Shown here: piece by piece, positions 61,501 to 64,000 of the stretch | How positions within the stretch are numbered: position 1 is the first letter of the stretch | Layout of the letters: every line of letters starts with the position of its first letter | Source of the DNA: Antedon mediterranea | Lineage: Eukaryota; Echinodermata; Crinoidea; Comatulida; Antedonidae | Reading direction: 5' to 3' | DNA: 64,000 nucleotides | Assembly: GCF_964355755.1 (NCBI RefSeq) | Contig: NC_092673.1 | Location: 34,605,648 to 34,669,647 of the forward strand | Notes under the pieces: generated by a model | The model's database searches: none | What the model saw: the letters and a program-made list of their open reading frames with translations, nothing else | What the model was told of the DNA's origin: nothing | Made by a program: the position numbers and the translations under genes

Positions 61501-63994
61501 TCATGTACCTATAAATCAATGTCGAACAAATAAGTAATTAGTTATTTATTTTATTTGAAAAATGCAATTGTTCTTACTTAATCTAATAATCAAACAGTGG
61601 TACTACTCCATTTAATTGCATTTTGTTTAGAAAGTGGTATTTAGAAAGATGAAATGACTCACCTTTCCTTGGTACTTTAAAAGTAGCCTTTCACCACCTT
61701 GCCACTTCTTGACAATGTCAAGAATCTTCTCGTCTGGATTTAGTTCCCTTTCAGAGATAATCTGTTCATTTCCCGTTACTTTTTGTCTAAGATTTACAGT
61801 AGAATGTTCAGCATCATCAATGTCGAGAATGTTGTCTGTTGGTTTGGTTTCCGATGACTGCATTTTAGCATCAGATGAACCTTCTACATTTAAAATGTCA
61901 TCTCCCTTTACAACATTTTCTATTTCAGAAGGTTTTGGCACAATAGTGTTTTCTAAACCAAGCGGCTGATATGTATCAATAGTACTTTGTTTGTTGTCTT
62001 TTTGATAATCATCATTCTCATTCATGATAATGACTTTGGTTACAATATAATCAAGAATGCACTTGACTGTAGCCTGAACTGTAATATCACTTTCCTTTTC
62101 TTCCTTGAATACTTTAATAGTTTCATTACAAGTTGCTTTCTGAGTGTTGTCAACTTCAACATCATCTACTTTCTCTCTTCTGATATCCACAGCATTTTGT
62201 TCTCTTTTGAAACTAGCTTCATCTGTTTTTTGTTGTTTATTAATCCCTTCCAAGCTATCACCACCTTCAGAAGCTGTTTCAAATCCATCAGAGTCTGATT
62301 TAGACGAATTGTGGTGTTCAATGTTGCTAATATTAGTCTCATTGCCTTCAAGCACCCTCCCATTTGTATCATCAACATCTGTGTCTATGGTTGTTTCTAA
62401 GTTTTGATGATCAAATGTATTGTCAACTGCACTCTTTAGTGATACATCTGTATCATTGGATAAGATGCTTATTGATCTCTTATCTCTGACATTCAATTCT
62501 AACTCTTTTTCAAAAGATGTTATTTCATTTTCTATTGGGGTTTTTGCTGTTTTTTGGTCTTCAAACTCTTGCAACTTAGTACATGAATTATTAATGGGTT
62601 TCTCAATTATATAGTTTACTTCTTCAGCGACTGTTCCTTCTTCTTCTTCTTTCTCTGATGTTCCAACAATAAATGAAGAATGAACTTTATCTATCATATC
62701 ATTGATAATGTTAGAAACAATTGTCTCACTATTATCAGTTGTATCTTGAATGAGTTTATCCAGTATTGACGCCACCAACTTCTCATTTGAATGTATTTCT
62801 TGTGAATCTGGACACAACATAAAAACATCGTCTAAAACCTTATCAAGTATTCCTTTGATGTAGACTTGATCGCTAGAATCATCTGTAACCACATTGGTAA
62901 TCTCTGTCTCTTGCGTGATTGTTGATATCATGCTGTCTATAACATCTCTAACAATGTTTTCAACTTCTTCTGCAGGTTCAAGAATATTGTTGATGCCATC
63001 TAACTCAATAGAATCTGTTCCCTGAATGCAAGACAATGATGCTGCCTTCTGATTTAAGATTTGTTCTACAAGGATGTATTTGTCCATGTCATCAATGGTT
63101 AGTTTCATTTTTCCCATTGCCTGATAAATAATAATAACAAGATGCAATGCAATGTAAAATCTACAACAAAATCAGAGAGCAAGTCCATCTAGTGGTAGTG
63201 TATTAAATTAATATATACCTCTCCCTAGTCAGCCTTGATACTCCAACTCCCAGGTGTAATAAATAATAAAGTGGTTTCAGATATGTTAAAAACATTTAAA
63301 AACTGTAATTCATAATTTACCTGTGCTATGACTTCACTGACATTGGTTTCATGATTGACCTTTAGCATGGAACTTATCTCGGAGGGAAGAACACTATGTA
63401 CCATAATCTGCACCATCTCTTGCTCCTCTTCAGCATCATTTATAATCTGTAACAAAATTAATTAATTCATTTACTGGGATATTTTATTTTGATTTGGTTA
63501 AATGTGAGACTCAGACCTATAAATGAACCATTAATCTTTATGAATAAAAAGAACTCATTTAAAAAGTTTGGGAAACATTTCCAATAATCAATGTGAGGCT
63601 TTATTACATGGTGCAATTATTTATACACACTTTCACCGGTATTCAAATACAGTTATGTGTTTCTATGATTATCCTAACAGCTGACTAACTACACTGTTTG
63701 AGTATTAAAACACTTAGCAAAAAAAAAAACTTTGAACAATAACACAAATCTTTATGGAACAAAAAACTTTAAAAGTTACAAATTAAATTGTTAATTGATA
63801 TGTATGCCTTAAAAAGGTAGATTATAACCAAATCTCTCAATCAATTCTCATTTATTTATAAATTATTGTACTGTATAATAATATAATTATACCTTATGAT
63901 AAACCATGTTTTCATCACAGTCAAGTCCTATGTAGAAATATAAGAGCTTGAGAAGCTTATCACCCCTAGCTGTGCTGCCTTCCTCTTCTTGCAT
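58519..63994 (-). CDS. Tandem Ras-association (RA) domain protein, phospholipase C epsilon-like C-terminus (5' end outside window)
   Basis: Seven exons seen in transcript order: >63994-63893, 63446-63321, 63120-61663, 61508-61368, 61119-60925, 60503-60398, 60305-58519; at least 1304 residues. RA1 starts at MVQIMVHSVLPSEISSMLKV and resumes with NPDEKILDIVKKWQGGERLL after an acidic insertion of about 430 residues. RA2 follows within 20 residues: FLIWVHNISKKKPYTVFKAD through LMSYVLVEEVF to QNKWATQGRWLIKEREEV. Close tandem RA domains of this type end phospholipase C epsilon, an effector of Ras and Rap; no catalytic domain is in view, so the assignment is tentative. The tail is a lysine-rich charged helix, acidic serine-rich stretches, and two S-x-KQV-x-x-T-x-TME motifs. 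Alternatives: another RA-domain scaffold. Confidence 0.65.
60672..60760 (+). mobile_element. tRNA-like SINE head or degenerate tRNA
   Basis: CAGTGGTCTAATGGTTATGA fits an A box and D arm, loop ATATCAA would be anticodon ATC, and GGTTCCGGGTTCGAAACTCGG contains a good B box and T arm. A T5 run follows. The acceptor strands do not pair, so this is more likely a SINE or tRNA relic, in the third-last intron region of the RA gene. Confidence 0.5.
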
Positions 63995-64000
63995 GGTAAG

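Noticed and set aside
61709-62614. Plus-strand frames opposite the large acidic exon
   Set aside because: Antisense shadows; the minus-strand frame is continuous over 1458 bp and bounded by matching splice sites.

Overview
This is a nuclear genomic window from an animal. It has spliced genes with GT-AG introns, metazoan regulators (SUFU, dynactin Arp1, kaptin), Rex1/CR1-like retrotransposons and a secreted SUEL-type lectin. The lectin, the AT-rich introns and the frequent AGGCCTA-type words suggest a marine invertebrate deuterostome, possibly an echinoderm; that placement is inference.

Positions 1-17623 are a tandem array of tRNA-Thr genes, open at the left edge of the window. I count 88 units with a period of about 154 bp: a 72-nt tRNA on the minus strand plus a spacer of about 82 bp. 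Seventy-seven are full length (36 with anticodon AGT, 41 with TGT); the rest are truncated or altered. Longer blocks of units are duplicated with offsets of about 3.65, 1.52 and 14.3 kb. The array is broken by a 1.5-kb block with four tRNA-Val(AAC) genes (9086-10621), by an inverted unit (11351-11530) and by a 5'-truncated non-LTR retrotransposon (12194-14939).

From 17624 to 22635 there is a Rex1-like retrotransposon fragment and a two-exon SUEL/rhamnose-binding lectin gene with a TATA box. The rest of the window holds six conserved genes: BOD1L1-like (+, 22636-28272), SUFU (-, 31244-37392), ACTR1/Arp1 (+, 38022-45353), MOGS (-, 49525-52651), KPTN (+, 53025-56052) and a tandem RA-domain protein resembling the C-terminus of phospholipase C epsilon (-, 58519 to beyond the right edge). 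I assembled exons from splice sites, reading phase and family conservation. SUFU and ACTR1 are head to head (629 bp between start codons), as are MOGS and KPTN (373 bp); the other neighbours are tail to tail.

The introns are rich in uncatalogued structure: three foldback elements of about 1 kb with internally repetitive arms, a three-copy MITE family, a 549-bp inverted-repeat element, a 5S-derived SINE, several tRNA-like SINE heads, and a 1.8-kb minisatellite in ACTR1 intron 3 whose 26-bp unit imitates a 3' splice site. The most unusual protein is the RA-domain gene. Its first RA domain appears split by an acidic insertion of about 430 residues carrying repeated amphipathic helices that resemble PKA-anchoring (AKAP) helices.
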